The position numbers and the translations under genes were made by a program. The notes beneath the pieces are model-generated. The model was not told the origin of the DNA. It searched no databases and worked only from the letters and a program-made list of their open reading frames with translations. DNA of 64,000 nucleotides from Chitinophaga fulva (GTDB taxonomy: Bacteria; Bacteroidota; Bacteroidia; Chitinophagales; Chitinophagaceae): NCBI RefSeq assembly GCF_012927205.1, contig NZ_JABBGC010000001.1:2790810-2854809 (forward strand), in the 5' to 3' direction. The first letter of the stretch is position 1, and each line of letters opens with the position of its first letter. Positions 55,401 to 63,207 of this stretch are shown piece by piece.

Positions 55401-58400
55401 CTGGTCGCATACCTGAGTGGCAACAACATTCAGATCGGCGCGCTCAGGGCCTTCCTGGAAACAAAATTGCCGGCATATATGGTGCCTCATCATTTTGTAG
55501 TGCTGCCGGCATTGCCACTGACCAGCAACGGTAAAGTGGACAGGAAAGCATTACCTGCGCCGGACACATTGAAGTCGCCTGACAACGGTTGTTTCCAGGC
55601 TGCACGAAATGATGTGGAAGTCCACCTGGTAGCCGTTTATGGCGATGTGCTTAAAAAACATCCTATCAGCATCAACGATGATTTCTTTTTGCTGGGAGGC
55701 GACTCTATCAAATCCATACAGATCGTTTCCCGGATGAAACAGCGGGGATATGTCCTAACGATACAGGATGTGATGAGATATCCGTCAATCGCGGAACTAT
55801 CCACGCATGTAAGCATACAGGAAAGGGAAGCTGAACAGGGCCTGGTGACCGGCATTGTCCGTTTAGGCGCTGTACAGCAATGGTTACTGCAAAGTGGCGG
55901 AGAGCATCCCCATCACTTTAATCAATCCGTTCTGCTGGAAAGCAGGGAAAGGCTGATAACCGGGGTGTTGGAAACGGTGCTGACAAAAATCTTCCTGCAT
56001 CATGATGCATTACGCCTGGTCTTTCATCATACAGAAACGGGGTGGATACAGGAAAGTAAAGGAGAAGAGCTAAAAGCGCACGTTGAAGAAATAACATGGG
56101 ATAGCGAAGCAGCGTTTGCGTTGCATTGTGAACGGTTGCAGGCTGCGGCAGACCTTGACCGCGGGCCGCTGTTCCGGGCAGCCTTGTTCCACGGGCCTAC
56201 CGGCGACCGGCTGCTGCTGATCGCACATCATCTGGTGATAGATGCGGTGTCCTGGCGTATCCTGCTGGAAGATCTGTCAGACTTATATGCACAATGCCTG
56301 GCAGGAGAGCCGTTGACGTTACCACAAAAAACGGATTCCTTCGCCTACTGGCAACAACAACTGCAACAGCATCTCCGCGACGGAAAGCTGAAAGCACAGG
56401 AAGCATACTGGCAGGACATCGATAATGCTTCGCCGGAAAGACTGCCGATGGACAGCCCTGAGGGGCAAAATCTTATCGGTACAACGGCTGCTCATGCTTT
56501 TACCCTGAATGAAGAAAATACAACATGGCTGTTGACCCGCACGCATCAGGTTTACCGGACAAATATGAATGACGTGCTGTTAGCTGCCCTCAGTCTTGCC
56601 ATGCATGAAGTGATGGGTGTTGCTACCGTTGCGGTGGAACTGGAAGGGCATGGCAGGGAAGACAGCTGGGGCGATATGGACGTCAGCCGTACAGTAGGAT
56701 GGTTTACTACTATGTATCCGGTCATACTCCGGACGGACCATGCAGCAGATCCGCTTTATCACCTGGTGACAGTGAAGGAGAACCTGCATCGGGTACCGGA
56801 CAAAGGCATCGGATATGGATTGCTTCGGTATGCGGGTCATCATGACTTTCAGATGAAGCCGTTGATACGTTTTAACTACCTGGGTGATTTTGGAGACGGA
56901 AGAAACAACAGTGAGGACAGGTTCTCCATGTCCGGTGTTGCCCATGGTGCAGATGTATACAATGGCAGAACACGCGACATTATACTGGAGATTACCGGGA
57001 TGACCGCCAATGGCAGGTTACAGCTGTCTGTAGAATACAGTGCGCAACAATACCACCAGGAAACCATCACCAGGCTGATGGATGCATACCGCAAACAACT
57101 GGAAGTACTTGTCGGCCTGTTGTCAGCAACAACGGAGAATAGGCTTACGCCGGTAGACCTTACCTGCCGGGACCTTGGCATTGACCAAGTCATGCAGTTG
57201 GGAAAGAAAATACCCCTGGAAGATGTATATCCGCTTAGTCCATTGCAGGAAGGGCTGTACTTTCACTGGGTCTCCAATCCATCGTCCCCGATGTATTTTG
57301 AACAGGTCAGCTACCGCCTCAAAGGTAAACTGGAACCCGCTTTGCTGGAGCAAAGCTATTACATGCTGGTAGCGCGGCATGCGGTATTGAGAACTCATTT
57401 TTCCCAACGTTTCGGTCAGCGGATGTTACAGGTGGTGGCACGTACTGTCAGTGAAGGGTTTACCTGTGAAAAAGTGGACAGCAATGTGCAGCATTATGTT
57501 GAACAGCGCAAACGCAACGACAGGGCGCAGGGGTTTGATCTGAACAGCGGTTCCCAGATGCGGCTGACAGTGCTGGAAGTAGACAATGACGTTTGGGAAT
57601 TTATCTGGAGCCACCATCATATCATCATGGATGGATGGTGTATTGGTATACTGGTAAAGGAGTTTTTCCACCTGTACGACAGCTTGCTGGAAGGCACAGC
57701 ACCGATGCTGGGACCAGTGCAGCCCTACTCGGCATATATACAATGGTTGGAGACCATCGACCGGGGCGATATGCTACACTACTGGCGGAATTATCTTGCC
57801 GGCTATGATGCAGCGGGCACGTTGCCGCGTAAACCGGTTGTGTCCAGGAAACAAACCATTATCAAACGGTACACATTTACGGTCGAAGAAACATTACGGC
57901 AACAGATCACCACCTTCTGCGCGACACTCCGCATCACGGAAAATATTTTCGTCCAGGCTGTCTGGGGCATATTGCTCTCTTGTTATACGGCCAGCCAAGA
58001 TGCCGTCTTCGGCGCTGTTGTTTCCGGCAGGGCCGGACATCTGGATGGTATTGAAGACATGGTGGGCTTTTTTATCAATACCATTCCCGTCCGTATCCGG
58101 TATGATACACTGCTGACATCGCAGTCACTGCTACTGAAGATAAAAGAAGACCTGGTGAACGGGGAGAACTATCACTATGCCCAACTGGTGGATATACAGG
58201 AAGGAAGAGGAGGACAATTGTTTGATACCATTCTCGTATTTGAAAATTACCCCGTACAGAAAATAATGAAGCAGGACCCCAAACGGAAAGCTGTCTGGGA
58301 AAGCCTGTCTTTCGCCTCGAGTGGAGGCTATGAACAAACCAGTTTCGATATGGTAGTGGTGGTAAGCCCGGGCGCGGCATTAACCGTTGACTTCTGTTAT

Positions 58401-58580
58401 AATGCCGGGACGTATGACGAATCTTTGATAGAAAGGCTCCGGCAACAATGGATGCATATTACCCGGTCTATCCTGGAATCCCCTGACAAACCAGTGGGAT
58501 CTATCAATTTCCTGAAAGATGTTCCCGGCGATGCAAAGCTGGAAACCGATTTTAGCGCTTCCATCAGCAACGATTTCTAA
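52497..58580 (+). CDS. NRPS with C-A-PCP-E-C architecture, predicted D-Ser
   Basis: The 2027-residue protein has a TubC-like dock (1-58), a C domain (about 75-520; motif PHIIGDAWS at about 210, first His replaced by Pro, second His and Asp kept) and an A domain (about 545-1030). The pocket code DVWHVSLVDK indicates Ser. The PCP has the E-type LGGDSIKS (Ser about 1068). An epimerisation domain follows (about 1115-1550; HHLVIDAVSW, RTVGWFT, NYLGDFG). A final C domain of the D-donor kind (about 1577-2010; SPLQEGLYF, HHHIIMDGWC) takes the D-Ser chain onward. No A domain follows in the same protein, so the next module is completed by another gene. The Ser A domain is a near relative of module 3 of the five-module protein. 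Confidence 0.93.
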   Translation: MHRSVLNIIATLGKKNISVKAQAGQLKVTGNLAALEDGEKEQLRLFKQQILELLDDDSTAGDGHFRHIPPAPESYAYPLSSSQKRLWVLGQSPETNVAYNIPAVLSFSGHLDVALLSACFETIIRRHEILRTTFREDDTGTVKQFILSPEAAQLHVGYEDCREALRPADKVDEVIMQQFAAPFDFSAWPLIRTGVCHQEDDRWIFYCVLPHIIGDAWSMRVLIAEMAQLYQCLAAGETPQWPPLPVQYKDYAWWQQQQLNEGALLVSKKYWQSRMEGVLPLLELPANRPRPAVRSYQGHAVHLLLGNTLTGQLKSFADDGGSTLFMGLLSGVAALLARYTAQQDMIIGTPAAGRNHVDLEKQIGCYINTLPLRVRIDGHDSFRSLLEKVRDITLGAFEHQQYPLDALLEDLQVAREAGRNPLFDVMMVLQNNETLQSQNTSLANGLEVGSYEGETFAVSKLDLTFYFHESPDGIALKLEYNTDIFDREFIQQLATHFTTLLANLLVRPDTPLAEVPYLPEEEKQRLASFNNTEAWFPSEKTITSLFEEQARLLPDATALVATDTTLSFGVLNEKANRLSHYLQSRYAVGPGDIVAVRLQSSEWMIISLLAVLKARAAYLPVDPAFPAERVDYLVADSNCRLVITDDVLAAFSREEKDHSPENTTSGNPDDLVYVIYTSGSTGHPKGCMLQHRAVVNRIYWMWKHYAFSSEDIILQKTTFTFDVSVWEIFMPLCFGARLVLCPREDAGSPEKIVALIEKNRVTCLHFVPPMMNAFIGQLHHQEQVPGRLSSLRMVVTSGEALQPATAHNWYALLNVPVHNLYGPTEAAVDVTFYPVSSNDQVIPIGRPIWNTEMYVLDNHQALLPVGVYGELYIGGTGLAKGYLNKEQLTAEKFIVHPFKKGERLYRTGDIGRWLPTGDIEFSGRADDQVKIRGYRIETGEISHAVQSYPGVTAALVKAWKRTPGDENELVAYLSGNNIQIGALRAFLETKLPAYMVPHHFVVLPALPLTSNGKVDRKALPAPDTLKSPDNGCFQAARNDVEVHLVAVYGDVLKKHPISINDDFFLLGGDSIKSIQIVSRMKQRGYVLTIQDVMRYPSIAELSTHVSIQEREAEQGLVTGIVRLGAVQQWLLQSGGEHPHHFNQSVLLESRERLITGVLETVLTKIFLHHDALRLVFHHTETGWIQESKGEELKAHVEEITWDSEAAFALHCERLQAAADLDRGPLFRAALFHGPTGDRLLLIAHHLVIDAVSWRILLEDLSDLYAQCLAGEPLTLPQKTDSFAYWQQQLQQHLRDGKLKAQEAYWQDIDNASPERLPMDSPEGQNLIGTTAAHAFTLNEENTTWLLTRTHQVYRTNMNDVLLAALSLAMHEVMGVATVAVELEGHGREDSWGDMDVSRTVGWFTTMYPVILRTDHAADPLYHLVTVKENLHRVPDKGIGYGLLRYAGHHDFQMKPLIRFNYLGDFGDGRNNSEDRFSMSGVAHGADVYNGRTRDIILEITGMTANGRLQLSVEYSAQQYHQETITRLMDAYRKQLEVLVGLLSATTENRLTPVDLTCRDLGIDQVMQLGKKIPLEDVYPLSPLQEGLYFHWVSNPSSPMYFEQVSYRLKGKLEPALLEQSYYMLVARHAVLRTHFSQRFGQRMLQVVARTVSEGFTCEKVDSNVQHYVEQRKRNDRAQGFDLNSGSQMRLTVLEVDNDVWEFIWSHHHIIMDGWCIGILVKEFFHLYDSLLEGTAPMLGPVQPYSAYIQWLETIDRGDMLHYWRNYLAGYDAAGTLPRKPVVSRKQTIIKRYTFTVEETLRQQITTFCATLRITENIFVQAVWGILLSCYTASQDAVFGAVVSGRAGHLDGIEDMVGFFINTIPVRIRYDTLLTSQSLLLKIKEDLVNGENYHYAQLVDIQEGRGGQLFDTILVFENYPVQKIMKQDPKRKAVWESLSFASSGGYEQTSFDMVVVVSPGAALTVDFCYNAGTYDESLIERLRQQWMHITRSILESPDKPVGSINFLKDVPGDAKLETDFSASISNDF

Positions 58581-58608
58581 CCCGTTTCACACACCCGCTT
58601 TTATAGAT

Positions 58609-60567
58609 ATGATCAGCAATAAAGAAGATGATGCAGTCATCATCTACCATAATGCCACTTTTACAATGAATGGCCTGCAGGTGAAAGCTGGCAGCATACA
58701 TCACCAGTTGCAGCAATTGGACCTGCAGAAGAATGACACTGTTGTGCTGTACCTCGCTGCTGCGGAAGACCTGCTTCCGGCGGTTTGGGCGCTGGAGGCC
58801 AGGCAGCTCGCCTGGGTCCTGGCAGACCCTTTGACTGACAGGAGCGGAGCCGATGCTGTGGCAGTACGCTACGGCGCGCAGGCAGTTATTACTACACATC
58901 TCCATCAGCAGCAGCTGCCGGTTGTTCCGGTAGTTTTTGCAGATGGTCCCGAAACAGAGGCGCCGTTCGCAGAGGGGGAACCTGTTTGTCATCCCTGTTT
59001 GTGGAAGGACGCAACTGCTTTTGCTGACGAAATGGGTAAGCTCGTGGGAAAAGGGCAAGGGGTGGCGTTGCCTGCGAATATGCCGGCAGACCAGCTGCTG
59101 CCTTTGGTACTGTGGGCTTCAGCCAATGGAGTTCCGGTTATCATTAACAATCAGGAAGACAAATCGTTTCTGAAAAAATACCTGGGTGAAAAGCCTCCTT
59201 TCACGATGGAGTTTAGCCTGTTTCATTTTGGAAGCTACGTGGAAGATTCGGCTGATGGCAAATATGAACTGTTGATGGACGCTGCCGCTTTCGGTGATGC
59301 AAATGGTTTTACAGCGATATGGACACCAGAACGGCATTTCAACGAATTTGGCGGACTGTATCCCAATCCTTCTGTATTGAGCGCCGCCATCGCTGCAAAA
59401 ACCAAACATATCGGGATACGCAGCGGCAGTCTCGTATCGCCGCTCCATCATGCTGTAAGGATCGCAGAAGACTGGGCATTGATTGACAACCTATCCAACG
59501 GTCGTGCCGGGATATCCTTTGCCTCCGGATGGCAATGCGACGACTTCATCTTCTTCCCCGAAAATTATGCTGACCGGCATCAGCACATGATGAAACAGAT
59601 TGCGGCAGTAAGGGAGCTATGGGGAGGCGGTACTGTACCGGCAGTCAACGGTCTTGGGAAAGAAATTCAGGTGAGGATATTTCCCCGGCCGGTGCAACAG
59701 GAACTGCCGATGTGGATTACTGTTTCAGGAAAAATTGAAACATTTATCGATGCGGGCAGAATTGGCGCCAATATCCTGACGCACTTATTATGGCAGAATA
59801 CAGAAGAACTGATAGACAAGATAGCCGCTTACCGTGCCGCATTACAGGAGAGCGGTTTTGATCCACGTTCCCGTAAGGTGACAGTCATGGTGCACACTTA
59901 TCTCGGAGAAAGCGATGAGGAAGTCCGCCAGCTGGTGCGGGAGCCGCTTAAAAGCTACATCCGCTCCTCCACACAGCTGATACAGGCCATGGCCGGCAGC
60001 AACTCCGGTGCTGGCAATGCAAAAGAAGTGGCGGGACGTTATGGCGGCGTCAATGATCAACTGCCGGAATCACTCCTGCAGGAATTGACGGAGCTGGCTT
60101 TTGAGCGCTTCTTTGAACAGGCAGGGCTGCTGGGTTCTGTCACAAAAGCAGAAAAATTATTACACCGGCTCAAATCCTATGATGTGAATGAAGTTGCCTG
60201 CCTGATTGATTTCGGGCTGGGCCGGGATGATATACGCAAAGGGTTTGCCTATTTAAACCAACTGCGTACGCTGTATGCCGGCGGTAGCAATACTGCTGTT
60301 CCGGTACAGACGTTGTATTGCCCCATCGCCGCATTGCGGATGTTGGAAGATGACCCCGAACTGATGCGGTATTTATCAACTGCAAAATATATCCTCACGG
60401 AAGATGGCGACCTGTCAGACCTGCCGGCAGTGGTGGCGGCCAAAGTGAAAGTAATGCGAACAGCTATCACCATCAACGGAACAATGCAATGTACGCTGGA
60501 AGATTACTCCGGCGGGTTTGCCAATAAAGAGACAGCTTTTACCGGTCAGGTAAGCGATGAATTTTAG
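58609..60567 (+). CDS. Luciferase-like monooxygenase (MupA/Atu3671 type) between remnants of an adenylation domain
   Basis: From ATG 58609 the protein has 652 residues. About 195-555 form an FMN-dependent luciferase-like monooxygenase of the natural-product group (MEFSLFHFGSYV, IWTPERHFNEFGG, GIRSGSLVSPLHH, GISFASGWQCDDF, PMWITVSGK). The first ~190 residues resemble the N-terminal third of an NRPS A domain (ATFTMNGLQVKAGSIHHQL, NDTVVLYLAAAEDLLPAVWA) but lack the P-loop. The tail (TLYCPIAALRMLEDDPELMR, then INGTMQCTLED) resembles the A5 area. Known MtaG/MelG-type proteins have a monooxygenase inserted between A4 and A5. Here the adenylation core appears lost. It should hydroxylate a carrier-bound intermediate. 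It begins 28 bases after the NRPS gene that ends with a C domain. Confidence 0.82.
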   Translation: MISNKEDDAVIIYHNATFTMNGLQVKAGSIHHQLQQLDLQKNDTVVLYLAAAEDLLPAVWALEARQLAWVLADPLTDRSGADAVAVRYGAQAVITTHLHQQQLPVVPVVFADGPETEAPFAEGEPVCHPCLWKDATAFADEMGKLVGKGQGVALPANMPADQLLPLVLWASANGVPVIINNQEDKSFLKKYLGEKPPFTMEFSLFHFGSYVEDSADGKYELLMDAAAFGDANGFTAIWTPERHFNEFGGLYPNPSVLSAAIAAKTKHIGIRSGSLVSPLHHAVRIAEDWALIDNLSNGRAGISFASGWQCDDFIFFPENYADRHQHMMKQIAAVRELWGGGTVPAVNGLGKEIQVRIFPRPVQQELPMWITVSGKIETFIDAGRIGANILTHLLWQNTEELIDKIAAYRAALQESGFDPRSRKVTVMVHTYLGESDEEVRQLVREPLKSYIRSSTQLIQAMAGSNSGAGNAKEVAGRYGGVNDQLPESLLQELTELAFERFFEQAGLLGSVTKAEKLLHRLKSYDVNEVACLIDFGLGRDDIRKGFAYLNQLRTLYAGGSNTAVPVQTLYCPIAALRMLEDDPELMRYLSTAKYILTEDGDLSDLPAVVAAKVKVMRTAITINGTMQCTLEDYSGGFANKETAFTGQVSDEF

Positions 60568-60586
60568 GGATTAACTCACAATAACT

Positions 60587-62455
60587 ATGTGCGGAATTAC
60601 GGGCATTTATGGTGTACATGGACCAGTACGGATTACCGAAGCAGTGCTGGAGAAGATGACCGGCATGCTTCATCACAGAGGGCCGGATGACGTGTCTTAC
60701 TACTATGGCAACGGCGTCGGATTGGGCTTCAAAAGACTGAGTATTATTGACGTGCATCACGGGCGTCAGCCTTTCATCAGCGAAGACAAACAGGTGGCGC
60801 TTATCTGTAACGGTGAAATATACAATCACCGGGAACTGCGCCGGGAACTGGAACAAAAGGGATACCGGTTTACCACGCATTGCGACGTAGAGGTGATACT
60901 ATACCTATACCTGCAATACGGACATGATTTTATTGACAGGTTGAACGGCCAGTTCGCTTTCTGCATCTTCGATGGCAGGAACAGAAGTGTCTTTCTCGCA
61001 AGAGACCAGTTTGGTATCTGCCCCCTGTTCTACACACAAGTGAAAGACACCTTCGTCTTCGGGTCAGAAATAAAAGCGATACTGCAACACCCGGAAGTAA
61101 AAAGAGATGTGAACCTGGAAGGGCTGGACCAGGTATTCAGTTTCCCCGGCCTGGTAAGCCCGGCCACTATGTTTAAAGATATTTGCAGTCTCCCGCCGGG
61201 CCACTATCTGCTGATAGAAGACGGGAAGACAAGCATTACACAATACTGGGACCTCATATACCCGGAACAGCAAGCTACGACGCATGCCAGTGAATCCTAT
61301 TACCGGGAAAAGCTGGAAGAGCTGCTTATCCGTGCTGTCAAATACAGAATGAACGCAGATGTGCCGATTGGTTTTTATCTCAGTGGCGGCCTGGATTCTT
61401 CGCTGGTAGGAGGCATCATGAAAGCGGTTGCCCCCGACGGCGGATATCCTGCGTTCTCTATCGGATTCCCGGGGAATAATGACATGAATGAAAGCACCTA
61501 TCAGCAGCAGGTGGCAAAACACCTGGGCGTGACGATGCATGAGATCCTGTTTGACCCGTCGGAAGTAGAATCAAGACTTAAATCGGCTGTCTGGTCGTCA
61601 GAATGTGCGCTAAAGGAATCCTACAATACCTGTTCCCTCGCATTGTCCCAGGCGGTAAATCAAAAAGGGATCAGGGTGGTGCTCTCCGGAGAAGGCGCCG
61701 ATGAACTCTTTGGCGGCTATGTGGGGTATAAATTTGATAAACAACGGGTCATCAACACAGGAAACAAAGAGCTGGAAGAACAGCTGGAAGATGAATACCG
61801 TTTTAAGTTGTGGGGCGACAAGGATTTTTTCTATGAGAAAAACTATTATGAATTTAGTGATACAAAACGTAACATCTACTCCCGTACATTAAGAGAGCGC
61901 TTCAGGAGCTTTGATGCTGTCAGTACCCTGCAGTTCAATAAAGAACGGGTCCGCAACCGGCATGTACTGCATAAACGTTCCTACATAGATCTCAAGCTCC
62001 GTTTGTCTGACCACCTCATTGCGGATCATTGTGATCGTATGACCTATGCGAACTCCGTTGAAGGCCGGTTCCCATTCCTCGATATCGATCTCGTGGAATT
62101 TGCCCGGACAATTCCGCCAGACCTGAAACTGAACGGACTAAATGAAAAATATATACTGAAGGAGATCGCACGGAAATACATACCCGGACAGATCATCGAC
62201 CGCCAGAAATTCGGGTTTATCGCGCCCGGCAGTCCGGACCTGATCAGGCAACGGATTGAATGGATTGATGACATGCTCTCTTATGAGCGTATTAAAAAAC
62301 AAGGATACTTTGATCCTGATACCGTAGAAGCGCTTCGCAAAATTTACAGCGCAAGTGATTTCCGGCTAAACCTGCCTTATGAGAGTGACTTACTGATAGT
62401 AGTGCTCACCTTTAATATTCTGCTCGAACTTTTTGACTTACCTAACATACATTAA
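60587..62455 (+). CDS. asnB: Asparagine synthetase, glutamine-hydrolysing (AsnB-like)
   Basis: The 622-residue protein begins MCGITGIYG with the class II glutaminase Cys2, followed by LHHRGPDD and ICNGEIYNHRELR. The synthetase half has the ATP pyrophosphatase P-loop SGGLDSSLVGG (about 266-276) and LSGEGADELFGGY. It should amidate aspartate or another carboxylate with glutamine nitrogen and ATP. In this operon it can raise Asn supply for the Asn module of the five-module NRPS. Alternatively it may amidate the peptide, as AsnB-like enzymes in biosynthetic clusters sometimes do. It starts 20 bases after the monooxygenase gene and is followed after 11 bases by the aspartate racemase gene. Confidence 0.9.
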   Translation: MCGITGIYGVHGPVRITEAVLEKMTGMLHHRGPDDVSYYYGNGVGLGFKRLSIIDVHHGRQPFISEDKQVALICNGEIYNHRELRRELEQKGYRFTTHCDVEVILYLYLQYGHDFIDRLNGQFAFCIFDGRNRSVFLARDQFGICPLFYTQVKDTFVFGSEIKAILQHPEVKRDVNLEGLDQVFSFPGLVSPATMFKDICSLPPGHYLLIEDGKTSITQYWDLIYPEQQATTHASESYYREKLEELLIRAVKYRMNADVPIGFYLSGGLDSSLVGGIMKAVAPDGGYPAFSIGFPGNNDMNESTYQQQVAKHLGVTMHEILFDPSEVESRLKSAVWSSECALKESYNTCSLALSQAVNQKGIRVVLSGEGADELFGGYVGYKFDKQRVINTGNKELEEQLEDEYRFKLWGDKDFFYEKNYYEFSDTKRNIYSRTLRERFRSFDAVSTLQFNKERVRNRHVLHKRSYIDLKLRLSDHLIADHCDRMTYANSVEGRFPFLDIDLVEFARTIPPDLKLNGLNEKYILKEIARKYIPGQIIDRQKFGFIAPGSPDLIRQRIEWIDDMLSYERIKKQGYFDPDTVEALRKIYSASDFRLNLPYESDLLIVVLTFNILLELFDLPNIH

Positions 62456-62466
62456 TTGTTCTTCCG

Positions 62467-63201
62467 ATGAATCAACCAAAAAAGATGGGAATAGTAGGAG
62501 GAATGGGGGCCAGAGCCGGCGCGCTCTTTCTGCAAAAGATCATTGATTACTCTCCCGCCATATCGGACCAGGATTTTCCGGAGATTATCTTCCATAACAA
62601 CGCAGGGGTACCTGACAGAACGAAGGCCATTCTTCATAATGGCCCCTCTTCCCTGAATGCGCTCCTGAAATCCATTGATCTGTTTAACCAACAGGATGTG
62701 GAGCTGATCGCCCTAGCCTGTGTTACCTCTTATTATTACTATGAACAGCTCCGAAGACATACCAATGCCTGTATCATGAATCCCCTGCACCTGGTGGCGG
62801 AGGCTGTTCGTGAAAAATCGCCGGGCAATGCTCCGCGAGTGGGACTGCTGGCTACCAGCGGCACCATCAGTGCCGGTTTGTTTCATGAGGCACTGGGCAG
62901 GGAAGGTATTGAAGTTGTTACCCTTAACAGAACTGATCAGGAAGAGGTGTTCATGCGTGCAGTGTATATGGAAAACGGGTTTAAGTCCAATCATATATCC
63001 ACAGAGGCCCGCAGGCTAATGGCCCTGGCGTTTGAAAAGATACAGAACAATGGTGTGGACGTGGTGATCGGAGGATGTACAGAAATATCCCTGGACGCAT
63101 CGCCCGCCTCTGCTGACTACCGGTTTATTGATGTGCTGGACCTGCTCGCGAAAAAGACTGCAGCATATTGTTATTACTCCAATTATATAACCATCGAATA
63201 G
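62467..63201 (+). CDS. Aspartate/glutamate racemase family protein, probable aspartate racemase
   Basis: The 244-residue PLP-independent racemase has KMGIVGGMGARAGALF at the N-terminus and both catalytic cysteines, Cys85 in ALACVTSYYY and Cys204 in GGCTEISL. The first motif differs from the common ACNT(A/S)H by ACVTSY, so substrate handling may be altered. It should interconvert L- and D-Asp (or a related amino acid) in the cytoplasm. The NRPS modules seen here have a single E domain, so free D-Asp could be the substrate of a module near or beyond the right edge. It lies between asnB and the next A-domain gene, with 11 and 6 bases of spacing. Confidence 0.85.
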   Translation: MNQPKKMGIVGGMGARAGALFLQKIIDYSPAISDQDFPEIIFHNNAGVPDRTKAILHNGPSSLNALLKSIDLFNQQDVELIALACVTSYYYYEQLRRHTNACIMNPLHLVAEAVREKSPGNAPRVGLLATSGTISAGLFHEALGREGIEVVTLNRTDQEEVFMRAVYMENGFKSNHISTEARRLMALAFEKIQNNGVDVVIGGCTEISLDASPASADYRFIDVLDLLAKKTAAYCYYSNYITIE

Positions 63202-63207
63202 TTTCAT

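Noticed and set aside
60280..60290. GGCGGTAGCAA, a full ops-core match
   Set aside because: It lies inside the monooxygenase gene in a Gly-Gly-Ser stretch, without hairpin or leader context.
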